From Nanobdellota archaeon (GTDB lineage: Archaea > Nanobdellota > Nanobdellia > Woesearchaeales > JAHJBD01), in assembly GCA_018813725.1 (NCBI GenBank), contig JAHJBD010000152.1, positions 1 through 18,377 of the forward strand: a stretch of 18,377 bases of DNA, written 5' to 3'. How positions within the stretch are numbered: the stretch's first letter is position 1; each line of letters begins with the position of its first letter. A model generated the notes under the pieces. It made no database searches, had not been told where the DNA came from, and was given only the letters and a program-made list of their open reading frames with translations. This document shows, piece after piece, positions 1 through 6,637 of the stretch. Made by a program: the position numbers and the translations under genes.

Positions 1-2
1 TA

Positions 3-120
3 GGTTAGCATCAATATGCGGGAAGCCTATTTACTGCTATATATAAGCTGACAGAAGGATGGCTCCTCAGGAGATGTCAGCTTATTATGATAATCATCCA
101 GGCTGCAACGTATGCTAACC
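3..120. ncRNA. Putative structured RNA or long imperfect hairpin, unidentified
   Basis: The ends form a perfect 9-bp stem: GGTTAGCAT at 3-11 pairs with ATGCTAACC at 112-120. Inside it, TGC 17-19 and AGCCT 24-28 can pair with GCA 105-107 and AGGCT 100-104. A perfect 11-bp stem, ATAAGCTGACA at 43-53 with TGTCAGCTTAT at 75-85, encloses a 21-base loop. Within that loop CTCC 63-66 can pair with GGAG 70-73. Alternatively GGATG 57-61 can pair with CATCC 95-99 outside the stem, which would make a pseudoknot. The nested pairing favours an RNA over chance. I could not match it to 5S rRNA, tRNA, SRP RNA, RNase P RNA, a C/D or H/ACA guide RNA, or a known riboswitch, and the strand is undecided. A small mobile-element remnant is the main alternative. 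Confidence 0.4.
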
Positions 121-165
121 CGAGAGAATAGCTAGACTTTCTACTAAGCCGATAACAGCAAAACC

Positions 166-174
166 TTTATAAAT
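166..174 (+). promoter_or_regulatory. TATA box of the zinc-ribbon/aEF-1beta operon
   Basis: TTTATAAAT is centred about 26 bases upstream of the ATG at 196. This is the normal archaeal TATA-to-start-site distance, so transcription probably begins at or within a few bases of the start codon (leaderless mRNA). No Shine-Dalgarno-like sequence precedes that ATG, which fits. Confidence 0.6.
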
Positions 175-195
175 AAAGCATTAATTCTTGAGAGT

Positions 196-360
196 ATGGA
201 ACACTGCACATCATGTAAAAAAAGCATAACAAACGACACAGGAACAACCAGATTTAACTGTCCTAATTGCGGTAAAGAAGAGATCATCAGATGCAGACAC
301 TGCAGAGAGATAGCATCCAAATATAAGTGCTCTCAGTGTGGTTTTGAAGGTCCAAACTAG
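196..360 (+). CDS. Small zinc-ribbon RNA-binding protein (COG2888-like)
   Basis: This 54-residue protein has four CxxC-type knuckles: CTSC at 4-7, CPNC at 22-25, CRHC at 33-36 and CSQC at 45-48, so it can form two zinc ribbons. Length, the paired knuckles and the position directly upstream of aEF-1beta match the archaeal family described as a predicted zinc-ribbon RNA-binding protein with a role in translation (COG2888). The stop is 11 bases before the aEF-1beta start, and the two genes almost certainly share a transcript from the TATA box at 166-174. The ATG at 196 is preferred because of that TATA spacing. Direct function is unproven in the family; the role in translation is inferred from context. 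Confidence 0.85.
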   Translation: MEHCTSCKKSITNDTGTTRFNCPNCGKEEIIRCRHCREIASKYKCSQCGFEGPN

Positions 361-371
361 AGGTATTTTCT

Positions 372-650
372 ATGGGAACTGCTATTGTAACTGTAAAAAT
401 TATGCCAGAATCTCCTGAAATTGATCTGGATAAGATTGAAAAGACAGCAAAAGAAGAGATTAAAGCTTTTGCTGGTGAAGGCGATACAAAAACAGAGATA
501 GAGCCTATCGCTTTTGGCCTGAAAGCTGTGAAGATCATATTTATCATGGACGAAAACAAAGGCTCACCTGATATTGTCGCTGAAAAGATCCAGGAGATAG
601 AAGGTGTGCAATCAGCAGAGATATCTGATGTTAGAAGAGCTATCGGATAA
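372..650 (+). CDS. ef1b: Translation elongation factor aEF-1beta
   Basis: This 92-residue protein matches the usual length of archaeal EF-1beta, which corresponds to the C-terminal guanine-exchange domain of eukaryotic EF-1beta. It promotes GDP/GTP exchange on aEF-1A in the cytoplasm. Visible family features are the N-terminal strand (MGTAIVTVKIMPESPEID), the central IEPIAFGLKAVKI segment and the C-terminal EGVQSAEISDVRRAIG, giving the alpha/beta ferredoxin-like pattern. It is the second gene of a two-gene operon. AGAGGT at 359-364 lies just ahead of the ATG and can serve as ribosome-binding site. Its stop lies 5 bases from the convergent trm1 stop. Confidence 0.93.
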   Translation: MGTAIVTVKIMPESPEIDLDKIEKTAKEEIKAFAGEGDTKTEIEPIAFGLKAVKIIFIMDENKGSPDIVAEKIQEIEGVQSAEISDVRRAIG

Positions 651-655
651 GAAGT

Positions 656-1677
656 CTATTTTATTAATCTAATTATTTCTGTAGTACTACAATCACTCCT
701 AACCCCAGTTCCAGAAAAATGTGTTCTTGAAGCTTTGTGGCCTTTTTTCTTAATTTTGGCGATAAGGTCATCAATCTTAGGCAGCTCTTTCACCTTATTC
801 TTTTTTGCCAAAGCATGGATGTCAAAGAAACCAACTGTTTTGACCTTACATTCTTCTTTAATTACAGCTAGTATCTTTTCATTTTCTTTGATTTCATTAT
901 TTTTCATCATCTTATTGACCAATCCAGAATCCCATAAATCCCCAAGCCACATAGGCCCAGCACTATTAAACATCCCATGTTCAGCAATGACCTTATCACA
1001 TTCTTTCTTTCCTTTGATACATCTGAAGAAAACCCTGAAATAATGGTCTTTAAAATATGAAAATATCGGTATGAGCGCCTTATCAAACTGCGACCCCACA
1101 AGCTGACATTTTCTGATCAATATCCTTAATCCAACCTCATGCATATTCTCATCATGCAGTGGCTTTGCCCAGTACTTACGAAGACATGCAGAAGGATAAG
1201 TTCCTGCCAAAGGTGCTGTGTCAGTTGCAGTAACAGCCAATATCCCTTCCCTAGATACCCTTTTCACAGCTGAATCAAGAAATGGATTAGGTGTGCCAAA
1301 CGGATCAATATCAATATAATCAAAACCGCATGATTCAAGAAGGAAAAGGTTAGCATCTTTGTTAGTTATGTTTATTTTCTTGGTTTTCTTGATCTTATTC
1401 AGTTTTAGATTATCATTGATATTCTTGACAGCATCTAAAGAATAATCATTGATTGTAATGTCCTTGATAACCCCCTTATCAAGTTCAAGCAAGAATCTTA
1501 TCCCCCTTATCCCTGACCCAGCCATGGGTAGGCCTATCCTAAACTCCTTCCAATACTATTCAGGATTAATACAGACATATCTCTGTTGAACTTCATCACA
1601 GGATTATAGAATATTTCCATATCTTTGCTGACTATCTTAGGGATATCAACATTTAATTTAGCTTTGCCTTCGATCAT
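656..1677 (-). CDS. trm1: tRNA (guanine26-N2) dimethyltransferase Trm1, apparently frameshifted
   Basis: Trm1 transfers two methyl groups from S-adenosylmethionine to N2 of G26 in tRNA. The long C-terminal frame (656-1525 and a few codons upstream) shows the SAM-binding loop AGSGIRGIRF, the catalytic DIDPFGTPNPFLD block, TATDTAPLAGTYP, and ASRTHFSGTGVRSD near the end. It lacks the conserved N-terminus. That part sits just upstream in a different frame: from the ATG at 1677, 47 residues including EGKAKLNVDIP and the family motif FYNPVMKFNRDMSV, ending at a TAG at 1534-1536. Adding one base near 1537-1539 would join both parts into a protein of about 340 residues. A TATA-like box at 1700-1709 supports the start at 1677. 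Either a sequencing/assembly indel or a true lesion is possible; the frame is otherwise intact and the gene is usually conserved, so I favour an indel error. Confidence 0.85.
1534..1539 (-). other. Frameshift site inside trm1
   Basis: On the minus strand the sequence reads AGT TTA GGA TAG in the frame of the N-terminal part, and AGG ATA GGC CTA CCC ATG in the frame of the body. One missing base after GG converts one into the other. No canonical slippery heptamer is seen at the junction, so programmed frameshifting is not favoured. Confidence 0.75.
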
Positions 1678-1699
1678 AATCAAGAAAAATAGCCTATCA

Positions 1700-1709
1700 C
1701 AATAAAAAC
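1700..1709 (-). promoter_or_regulatory. TATA-like box of trm1
   Basis: The minus strand reads GGTTTTTATT, centred about 28 bases before the trm1 ATG at 1677. It lies just past the stop codon of the gene at 1714-2046, so trm1 can be transcribed on its own as a leaderless mRNA as well as by readthrough. Confidence 0.4.
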
Positions 1710-1713
1710 CTTT

Positions 1714-2046
1714 TCAATTTACAGTGACATACACATGCTTGCTCGCCCTAACATGATCATTTCCCGCAGAAAGCCTTGCAAGATAAGCTCCAGGTGCAAT
1801 ATCCTTGGGAACTTCCCATTCCAGCAGCATAACCTCATGATCATGGTCTTGGATAGTGTACCCTTGAGAAACCCACATCTCACCAAGATCATATAAATAA
1901 AGCTTCATATTGACATCATAAAGATTATCAGTCCCAGTATTTCTTACAACAGAATAAAGTTCAAAATTCCCTCCAGGATTAGCATCTGACATGTAAAACT
2001 TGCCTATGACAAGCGCAAACAATAGATATACAAATAATCTTTTCAT
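1714..2046 (-). CDS. Small secreted beta-sandwich (CARDB/NEW3-like) protein
   Basis: The chosen start at 2046 gives 110 residues and begins MKRLFVYLLFALVIGKFYM, a short basic end followed by a hydrophobic stretch typical of a signal peptide or N-terminal anchor. The rest alternates short strands: FELYSVVRNTGTDNLYDVNM, then KLYLYDLGEMWVSQ, then a strand containing MLLEWEVP, then PGAYLARLSAGND and ASKHVYVTVN. The pattern 'NTG...L.DV' with a closing 'PG.Y...S' resembles CARDB/NEW3-type immunoglobulin-like folds seen in archaeal surface proteins. An in-frame ATG at 2127 exists, but a TATA box at 2070-2077 sits at the right distance from 2046 and inside the longer version, so the shorter one is preferred. 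Function is unknown; an extracytoplasmic location is inferred. Confidence 0.7.
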   Translation of the reverse strand: MKRLFVYLLFALVIGKFYMSDANPGGNFELYSVVRNTGTDNLYDVNMKLYLYDLGEMWVSQGYTIQDHDHEVMLLEWEVPKDIAPGAYLARLSAGNDHVRASKHVYVTVN

Positions 2047-2067
2047 AATACATCCTATGAAGACAAT

Positions 2068-2078
2068 GGTATATAAAC
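2068..2078 (-). promoter_or_regulatory. TATA box of the secreted beta-sandwich gene
   Basis: The minus strand reads GTTTATATACC, centred about 27 bases upstream of the ATG at 2046. It also decides the start codon, because the alternative upstream ATG at 2127 would lie ahead of this box. Confidence 0.55.
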
Positions 2079-2115
2079 ATTTATTTTCAGCTCCAGTAGT
2101 AAAACCAGCATAACA

Positions 2116-2124
2116 TTTAAAAAA
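2116..2124 (+). promoter_or_regulatory. TATA-like box of infB
   Basis: TTTAAAAAA is centred about 26-27 bases before the infB ATG at 2146. With the oppositely oriented box at 2068-2078 it makes the 99-base gap between the two genes a compact divergent promoter. Confidence 0.45.
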
Positions 2125-2145
2125 CACCTGTTATTAACAAGGCAC

Positions 2146-3906
2146 ATGACAACAAGAAGCCTTATCTGCACAACATTAGGTCATGTAGACCATGGAAAAT
2201 CCTCAATCCTTGACAAGATAAGAGGTTCAGCTATTGTCAAATCTGAAGCAGGAGCAATAACTCAGGCAATAGGCGCTTCAATAATCCCTTTAAGCATTAT
2301 AAGAAAGATCTGCGGCCAGTCACTTGACGCACTAAATATGAAATTGACTATCCCTGGTCTGCTATTCATCGACACGCCAGGCCACGCAGCTTTCACCAAC
2401 TTAAGAAAAAGAGGTGGAAACCTGGCTGACATTGCAATATTAGTGATTGATATCAATGAGGGCCTGATGCCTCAGACTGTTGAATCTATCGAGATACTAA
2501 AGACATACAAGACACCATTTGTCATAGCAGCAAACAAGATTGACAAGGTTTCTGGCTGGAAATCAAGCCCAGGCCCTGTTCTTGAAAATATCAAGAAACA
2601 AACACCTCAAGTGCTCCAGCTCCTTGAGACTAAGATATATGGACTGGTAGGAAAGCTTGCAGAGCTTGGCTTTGAATCAGAAAGATTTGACCGCATTGAA
2701 GATTATACAAAACAGATCGCGATAATCCCTACTTCTGCAATAACAGGCGAAGGCATATCTGAGATCCTTATGGTTCTAACTGGCCTGGCCCAAAAATTTC
2801 TTCAGACCTGCCTTAACTGCGAGATATCAGGCCCTGCAAAAGGCACGATCCTTGAGGTCAAAGAAGCCAAAGGATTAGGCAAATGCCTTGACGTAATAAT
2901 CTATGACGGCACATTAAAGAAAAACGACACTGTAGTCATAGGTTCACTGGACAAGCCCATCGTTGCCAAGATACGAGGGCTTTTCGAGCCTGCACCTCTT
3001 GCTGAGATGCGCGATAAGAAATCAAAATTCGTATCTATCCCACAGGCAGTCGCTGCAACCGGAGTAAGGATTTCTGCTCCAGGCATCGATGAAGTATTAT
3101 CAGGCATGCCGATCAGAGCAGCAACTCCAGAAACCATTGAGAAGATCAAGCAAGAGATCCAAAAAGAGGTAGACGAAGTTGTTGTTGCGACTGATGAAGA
3201 AGGCATCGTGATCAAAGCTGACACGCTTGGCAGCCTTGAGGCTTTAGCCAAACTGCTAAGGGAAAAAGGCATAACGATCAAGAAAGCATCTATTGGGGAT
3301 ATAAGCAAAAAAGATATTGCTGATGCAGAAGCAAATTTTGAGAAAGACCCTTTGATGTGCATTATATTAGGCTTCAATGCAAAAGACAATTCAGGCATAT
3401 GCAATGACCGCGTTAAGATATTCAGTTCTGATATCATCTACAAGCTGATTGAAGATTTTGAGCTGTGGCAAATCCAGGCCAAAAAGACAATTGAACAAGG
3501 ACAGATTGACCTATTGATCAGGCCTGCAAAGATTGAGATAATGAAAGGCTATGTGTTTAGGCAGTCTAACCCAGCTGTTGTCGGCGCAGACATAATTGCC
3601 GGTGTGATAAAATCAGGCACTCCATTGATGAACAAGAACGGCAAAGAGATCACAGAGATAAAAAGCATGCAGCATGAACAAGAGAGCGTTGATAAAGCTG
3701 AGAAGGGCAAGCAAGTTGCAGTGGCATTGACCCATGTCACAGTCGGAAGGCAGATCAATGAAGGAGACATCTTATATTCTTCAATACCTGAAGAGCATTT
3801 CAAGAAATTCAAAGAGCTAAAACAATACCTTAGCAAAGAAGAGATAGCTATACTTAAAGAGATTGCCGAGATAAAACGTAAAGACAATCCAGTCTGGGGT
3901 GTATGA
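2146..3906 (+). CDS. infB: Translation initiation factor aIF5B (IF2-like GTPase)
   Basis: This 586-residue protein has the normal length and layout of archaeal IF5B. It is a ribosome-dependent GTPase that assists initiator tRNA placement and subunit joining. The G domain opens almost at once: GHVDHGKSS at 12-20 (P loop), DTPGHAAF at 76-83 (G3) and NKID at 130-133 (G4), followed by TSAITGEGI (G5 region). Domain II follows from roughly residue 225 (GTILEVKEAKGLGKCLDVIIYDGTL), then domain III and the C-terminal barrel with VFRQSNPAVVGADIIAGVIKSGTPLM. No intein interrupts the G domain. The TGA stop overlaps the start of the next gene in an ATGA arrangement, so the two are probably co-translated. 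Confidence 0.96.
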   Translation: MTTRSLICTTLGHVDHGKSSILDKIRGSAIVKSEAGAITQAIGASIIPLSIIRKICGQSLDALNMKLTIPGLLFIDTPGHAAFTNLRKRGGNLADIAILVIDINEGLMPQTVESIEILKTYKTPFVIAANKIDKVSGWKSSPGPVLENIKKQTPQVLQLLETKIYGLVGKLAELGFESERFDRIEDYTKQIAIIPTSAITGEGISEILMVLTGLAQKFLQTCLNCEISGPAKGTILEVKEAKGLGKCLDVIIYDGTLKKNDTVVIGSLDKPIVAKIRGLFEPAPLAEMRDKKSKFVSIPQAVAATGVRISAPGIDEVLSGMPIRAATPETIEKIKQEIQKEVDEVVVATDEEGIVIKADTLGSLEALAKLLREKGITIKKASIGDISKKDIADAEANFEKDPLMCIILGFNAKDNSGICNDRVKIFSSDIIYKLIEDFELWQIQAKKTIEQGQIDLLIRPAKIEIMKGYVFRQSNPAVVGADIIAGVIKSGTPLMNKNGKEITEIKSMQHEQESVDKAEKGKQVAVALTHVTVGRQINEGDILYSSIPEEHFKKFKELKQYLSKEEIAILKEIAEIKRKDNPVWGV

Positions 3907-4367
3907 TGAACCAGATAAGCCACCAGAAGATCCTGAACAAAAAAGAATCAAAAGAGATACTAAAGGCTATCAAAGATCAATGGGGCGCTGACCTTAAAGA
4001 TGATTATGTGTTTCTCAAGAATGATAAAGAGCGTGTCTCGATAGCTAACAGAGACATTGAAAAGATTGATTTTGAGCGTCTTAAAGTTAATTCTGTCGGA
4101 GTATATATCTGCGAGACCCAAAATGGCATTAGGCTTAGTATCGAAGGTTCACAGCTTATAGGTCCATTGGCTACAAAGAATGTCTTAAAGCTTGAAGACA
4201 AACCAGCAAGAGACTGGCTAAAAGGTATTGATATCGAATACAAAGGAGAATTAAGAGGATTCTTGATAATACAGCACAATGATGACTTTCTTGGCTGCGG
4301 AAAAGCAGTTGACGGAAAGATCCTTAATCATGTTCCAAAGACTAGAAGGATCAATGCTAGCGATTAG
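3903..4367 (+). CDS. Stand-alone PUA-like RNA-binding protein (NOL1/NOP2 C-terminal type)
   Basis: This 154-residue protein lacks any methyltransferase domain. Its second half resembles the PUA-like domain found at the C-terminus of NOL1/NOP2/RsmF-type rRNA m5C methyltransferases (COG3270 in archaea): ICETQNGIRLSIEGSQLIGP, then ARDWLKGIDI, then GFLIIQHNDDFLGCGKAVDG and the closing KILNHVPKTRRI, which parallels the family's 'LG.GK..G..KN..PK..R'. The start ATG at 3903 overlaps the infB stop by 4 bases; a second ATG at 3906 is an equally possible start. It ends with an 11-base overlap of the convergent HATPase gene. Linkage to infB suggests a role with rRNA or translation; the exact target is unknown. 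Confidence 0.8.
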   Translation: MMNQISHQKILNKKESKEILKAIKDQWGADLKDDYVFLKNDKERVSIANRDIEKIDFERLKVNSVGVYICETQNGIRLSIEGSQLIGPLATKNVLKLEDKPARDWLKGIDIEYKGELRGFLIIQHNDDFLGCGKAVDGKILNHVPKTRRINASD

Positions 4368-4950
4368 GCTTATTAAATCTCAGGCTTACGATGAGCCCGC
4401 CTTCAGGAGACATATGATACCCTATTCCATCTGAATATCTATGCATCACAATGGTTCCAACTCCGCCTCTTTCGTCTGGCTCCCCCACACCTGCAAAATC
4501 ATAGAATGTAAAGCCTGGATTATAACCCTGCGACCTATGCCTTAACAAGTAAGATACAAATTCTGGATCCAATCTGCCTCCCTTATCCTCAACCAAGACA
4601 TGCACATGATCGCCATTATCTTTATAGTGAACAGCAACTGGTTTATCGCTTTTTTTATTTCCATGAACATATGCATTTATTACAGCTTCTCCAATAGGTG
4701 CTGTAACGTAATGCGGAACATCTGCTTTTTTCAGTACATCATACAATGGATGCAGATGATGATCAACTACGCAAGGATCCTCTTTTTCAAGTGAAAAACT
4801 TATGCTTTCATAATCAGAAGGGACCAAGTAAGGCTTTAGACCCATATCCTCAAGTTTAACACTTCCATGCTCCCTGACAATCTTCCTTATTAAAGAATCA
4901 ATATTATCAAGTTCCAATAGTTCAGTATTATCCCTTTCAAATCTGCCCAT
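4357..4950 (-). CDS. RsbW/SpoIIAB-like HATPase (GHKL ATP-binding protein)
   Basis: This 197-residue protein has the GHKL ATP-binding signatures: an N box EAVINAYVHGN at 88-98, a G1 box VEDKGGRLDP at 120-129, and a G2 region RGGVGTIVMHRYSDG at 161-175. The short single domain with 'GEAVINAY.HGN' and 'GVGTIVMH..SD' resembles the HATPase_c_2 group of anti-sigma-factor kinases (RsbW, SpoIIAB) rather than two-component sensor kinases: there is no phospho-acceptor His domain. The first 75 residues are unassigned. Archaea lack bacterial sigma factors, so the partner must be something else. It is transcribed divergently from the HD-domain gene across a 104-base gap. Its TATA-like box is at 4973-4980. 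Enzyme activity is inferred from motifs. Confidence 0.8.
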   Translation of the reverse strand: MGRFERDNTELLELDNIDSLIRKIVREHGSVKLEDMGLKPYLVPSDYESISFSLEKEDPCVVDHHLHPLYDVLKKADVPHYVTAPIGEAVINAYVHGNKKSDKPVAVHYKDNGDHVHVLVEDKGGRLDPEFVSYLLRHRSQGYNPGFTFYDFAGVGEPDERGGVGTIVMHRYSDGIGYHMSPEGGLIVSLRFNKPNR

Positions 4951-4972
4951 ACAATGTTAAATCATCATTTAG

Positions 4973-4980
4973 TATTTAAA
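4973..4980 (-). promoter_or_regulatory. TATA-like box of the HATPase gene
   Basis: The minus strand reads TTTAAATA, centred about 27 bases upstream of the ATG at 4950, consistent with a leaderless transcript. It shares the 4951-5054 gap with a second, plus-strand box. Confidence 0.5.
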
Positions 4981-5022
4981 TCTTTCCTTTTTAACCACTT
5001 ATAAGTGATAAAAAACGAAAGA

Positions 5023-5030
5023 TTTATATA
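5023..5030 (+). promoter_or_regulatory. TATA box of the HD-domain gene
   Basis: TTTATATA is centred about 28 bases before the ATG at 5055. The spacing supports that ATG as the start, in preference to the adjacent in-frame TTG at 5052. Confidence 0.55.
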
Positions 5031-5054
5031 GTACTTATTTGGATTCATATATTG

Positions 5055-6047
5055 ATGACCCCAAAAGAATTCCAAAGAATAGCAAAGACAGCTAGAAGTC
5101 TTGACCAGAATCAAGGCTCAAGGATGCATGATTTTGCACATTCAGAACGTGTTGCAGGATATGCTTTATGGATCCTGGACCAGTTTGGACTGCATGAATA
5201 CGCTACAGATGTTGCAGTTGCAGCATTATGCCATGATCTTGGAAGAGAAGATGATACAGCAAACCACACCCATAGTACTCAAAGTGCCGATATAGCAAGA
5301 CAACTAGTCCATGACTTAAGAATCGATGTAGACCTGGATTCAGTTATCTTTGCGATAGAACATCATTCTGATATGAGATCACCAGATGGCAATTCTCCAA
5401 CAGTACAAGGCTATTCCATAGATGGGATAAACCCAGCCATACCTGCATTTTTATGGGACGCAGACAGGCTCGATCTGAAAAGAGCCAGTGGTATGAGAGT
5501 TAGCACAAAAAGACTTACCACTAAAGTAGCGCAAGAGTATGCAAATTCTGAAAGGCACGAAGCAAATTACAGGCCAAAGACAACAATGGATTTTGTTACT
5601 GATTGCTTAACACCATCACAAACCGCAAATGTAGATTCCTACCAGGGAACCTACATCGCACACCTTCCAGGAATGTTTGAACAAGGCCTTCTAAGTCCGC
5701 CTAGATTAAAAGAATTGGGTGACCAAGGTAACAAAGCAGCTGCCAGAGCTTTTATACTATCAAGAAAAAAGAAAAATCCGTATGTTTCTGCACACAGGGA
5801 TCTTGACTACACCAGAAGCTATGCTTTTGAAAATAAGCAGCATCAGGCAGAAGGTATTGTAGAAGATGGATGCATCCTAGGACTAGCATTGCCAGAGTTT
5901 GGTTCAACAGGTTTTATCCATGTAAAAGACCAGATACCTGCTTCAAGGATAAGAGAGATCTATGTTAAAGACCAAGCAGCTTTAGGAAGAACAAAAGCAT
6001 TATGCGATCAATACGATAGAAAAGATATCCAAGTAAGATTACTGTAA
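5055..6047 (+). CDS. HD-domain metal-dependent phosphohydrolase
   Basis: This protein has 330 residues from ATG 5055; a TTG one codon earlier is less likely. The first half is an HD domain: HDFAHSERV with H25/H29, the namesake pair in CHDLGRED (H60, D61), EHHSD (H103, H104) and the closing WDADRLDL (D135, D137). These match the metal ligands of the superfamily, which hydrolyses phosphomonoesters or diesters, often nucleotides. The order H, HD, H, D is complete, so the enzyme should be active. Residues from about 145 to 330 have no family I can name; they include a basic SRKKKNPYV stretch and FGSTGFIHVKDQIPASRIREI near the end. Substrate cannot be read from sequence. The stop overlaps the convergent neighbour by 9 bases. 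Divergent pairing with an HATPase suggests a signalling or stress role, which is inference. Confidence 0.82.
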   Translation: MTPKEFQRIAKTARSLDQNQGSRMHDFAHSERVAGYALWILDQFGLHEYATDVAVAALCHDLGREDDTANHTHSTQSADIARQLVHDLRIDVDLDSVIFAIEHHSDMRSPDGNSPTVQGYSIDGINPAIPAFLWDADRLDLKRASGMRVSTKRLTTKVAQEYANSERHEANYRPKTTMDFVTDCLTPSQTANVDSYQGTYIAHLPGMFEQGLLSPPRLKELGDQGNKAAARAFILSRKKKNPYVSAHRDLDYTRSYAFENKQHQAEGIVEDGCILGLALPEFGSTGFIHVKDQIPASRIREIYVKDQAALGRTKALCDQYDRKDIQVRLL

Positions 6048-6590
6048 CCCAGCATCTGTTTTTAATTCTCTTTGCCTAATAAGATATTTAGCAAGCTTTG
6101 AGAGATCATTCATCGAGCCTACCTCAACATCAGGGGGAAAATTCATATCCTTCCTGCCTAAAGCAACATAATGATTATTTACTCCTGAAGACCGGGCATA
6201 ACCTATAATCTCATTAAAACTAAAATCAGGGTTGGCAGTGCTATTGCATGCTTGCAATACAAGAACATCTATCCCAAGCTGCTTATCAAATGTTTCCATC
6301 GCAGCCCAGATATCATCAGTAGGCAGATGCTCTAACCTATATTCAGTATTATCTGCAGAGAGCAGCATCTGTTGATCAACACTTGCAAAATACTGAGGAG
6401 TTGATAGCACAGCAACATACAAAGGATTTTCTACAGCATAAGCATGCCGTTCTGATTGTATTTCCTTTTCAGTCTGCCTTTCTTTTCTGGCTTCTCTTCG
6501 CTCCACCCTAGCCTGAATCTTTCTCTCATGCTTGGCTTGACGATAAGCCTCTTTGCTGGAAAAACCATGAAAAGTAGCTTTCTTTACCAT
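6039..6590 (-). CDS. Unrecognised protein with basic coiled N-terminus and alpha/beta domain
   Basis: I do not recognise this 183-residue protein. Residues about 10-50 are a highly charged helix rich in Arg, Lys, Glu and Ala (KEAYRQAKHERKIQ, then RREARKERQTEKE), possibly a coiled coil or nucleic-acid-binding extension. From about 56 a globular part begins, with alternating strands and helices: NPLYVAVLSTPQYF, IDVLVLQACNS, HYVALGRKDM, then a helix MNDLSKLAKYLIRQRE. That spacing suggests a Rossmann-like fold but no catalytic motif is evident. A TATA box at 6613-6621 supports ATG 6590 and independent expression. It converges on the HD-domain gene with a 9-base overlap. Confidence 0.7.
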   Translation of the reverse strand: MVKKATFHGFSSKEAYRQAKHERKIQARVERREARKERQTEKEIQSERHAYAVENPLYVAVLSTPQYFASVDQQMLLSADNTEYRLEHLPTDDIWAAMETFDKQLGIDVLVLQACNSTANPDFSFNEIIGYARSSGVNNHYVALGRKDMNFPPDVEVGSMNDLSKLAKYLIRQRELKTDAGLQ

Positions 6591-6612
6591 AAAGGGACAA
6601 TAATCAGATTCG

Positions 6613-6621
6613 TTTTATAAA
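6613..6621 (-). promoter_or_regulatory. TATA box of the unrecognised gene ending at 6039
   Basis: The minus strand reads TTATAAAAC within CTTTATAAAAC, centred about 27 bases upstream of the ATG at 6590. This is a good archaeal TATA box at leaderless spacing. Confidence 0.55.
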
Positions 6622-6637
6622 GCTAAGTAACAATTAA

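Larger units (their letters stand above)
1..195. other. Gene-free left edge with inverted-repeat element and promoter
   Basis: No credible open reading frame was found here on either strand. The stretch holds a nested inverted-repeat element (3-120, listed separately), about 45 bases with nothing recognisable, and a TATA box for the zinc-ribbon gene at 66-74 of the second hundred (166-174). The left edge of the window cuts whatever lies upstream, so the promoter of a possible RNA gene cannot be seen. Confidence 0.6.

Noticed and set aside
43..93. C/D-box guide RNA, from CTGA at 48-51 and ATGATAA at 87-93
   Set aside because: Order and spacing of the boxes are wrong for a C/D RNA on either strand and the boxes are imperfect.
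3..120. 5S rRNA or tRNA
   Set aside because: The size and closing stem fit 5S, but none of the conserved 5S loop sequences and no T-loop or anticodon arm can be found.
3..120. Miniature transposon with terminal inverted repeats
   Set aside because: No target-site duplication flanks the 9-bp ends and no second copy is present; kept only as an alternative to a structured RNA.
1534..1545. Programmed ribosomal frameshift in trm1
   Set aside because: No slippery heptamer, pseudoknot or known recoding in this family; an indel is simpler.
2901..3437. Antisense 178-residue open frame within infB
   Set aside because: It is the shadow of a strongly conserved GTPase gene and its translation shows no domain or promoter.
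5052..5054. TTG start for the HD-domain gene
   Set aside because: ATG follows immediately and the TATA box spacing fits it.
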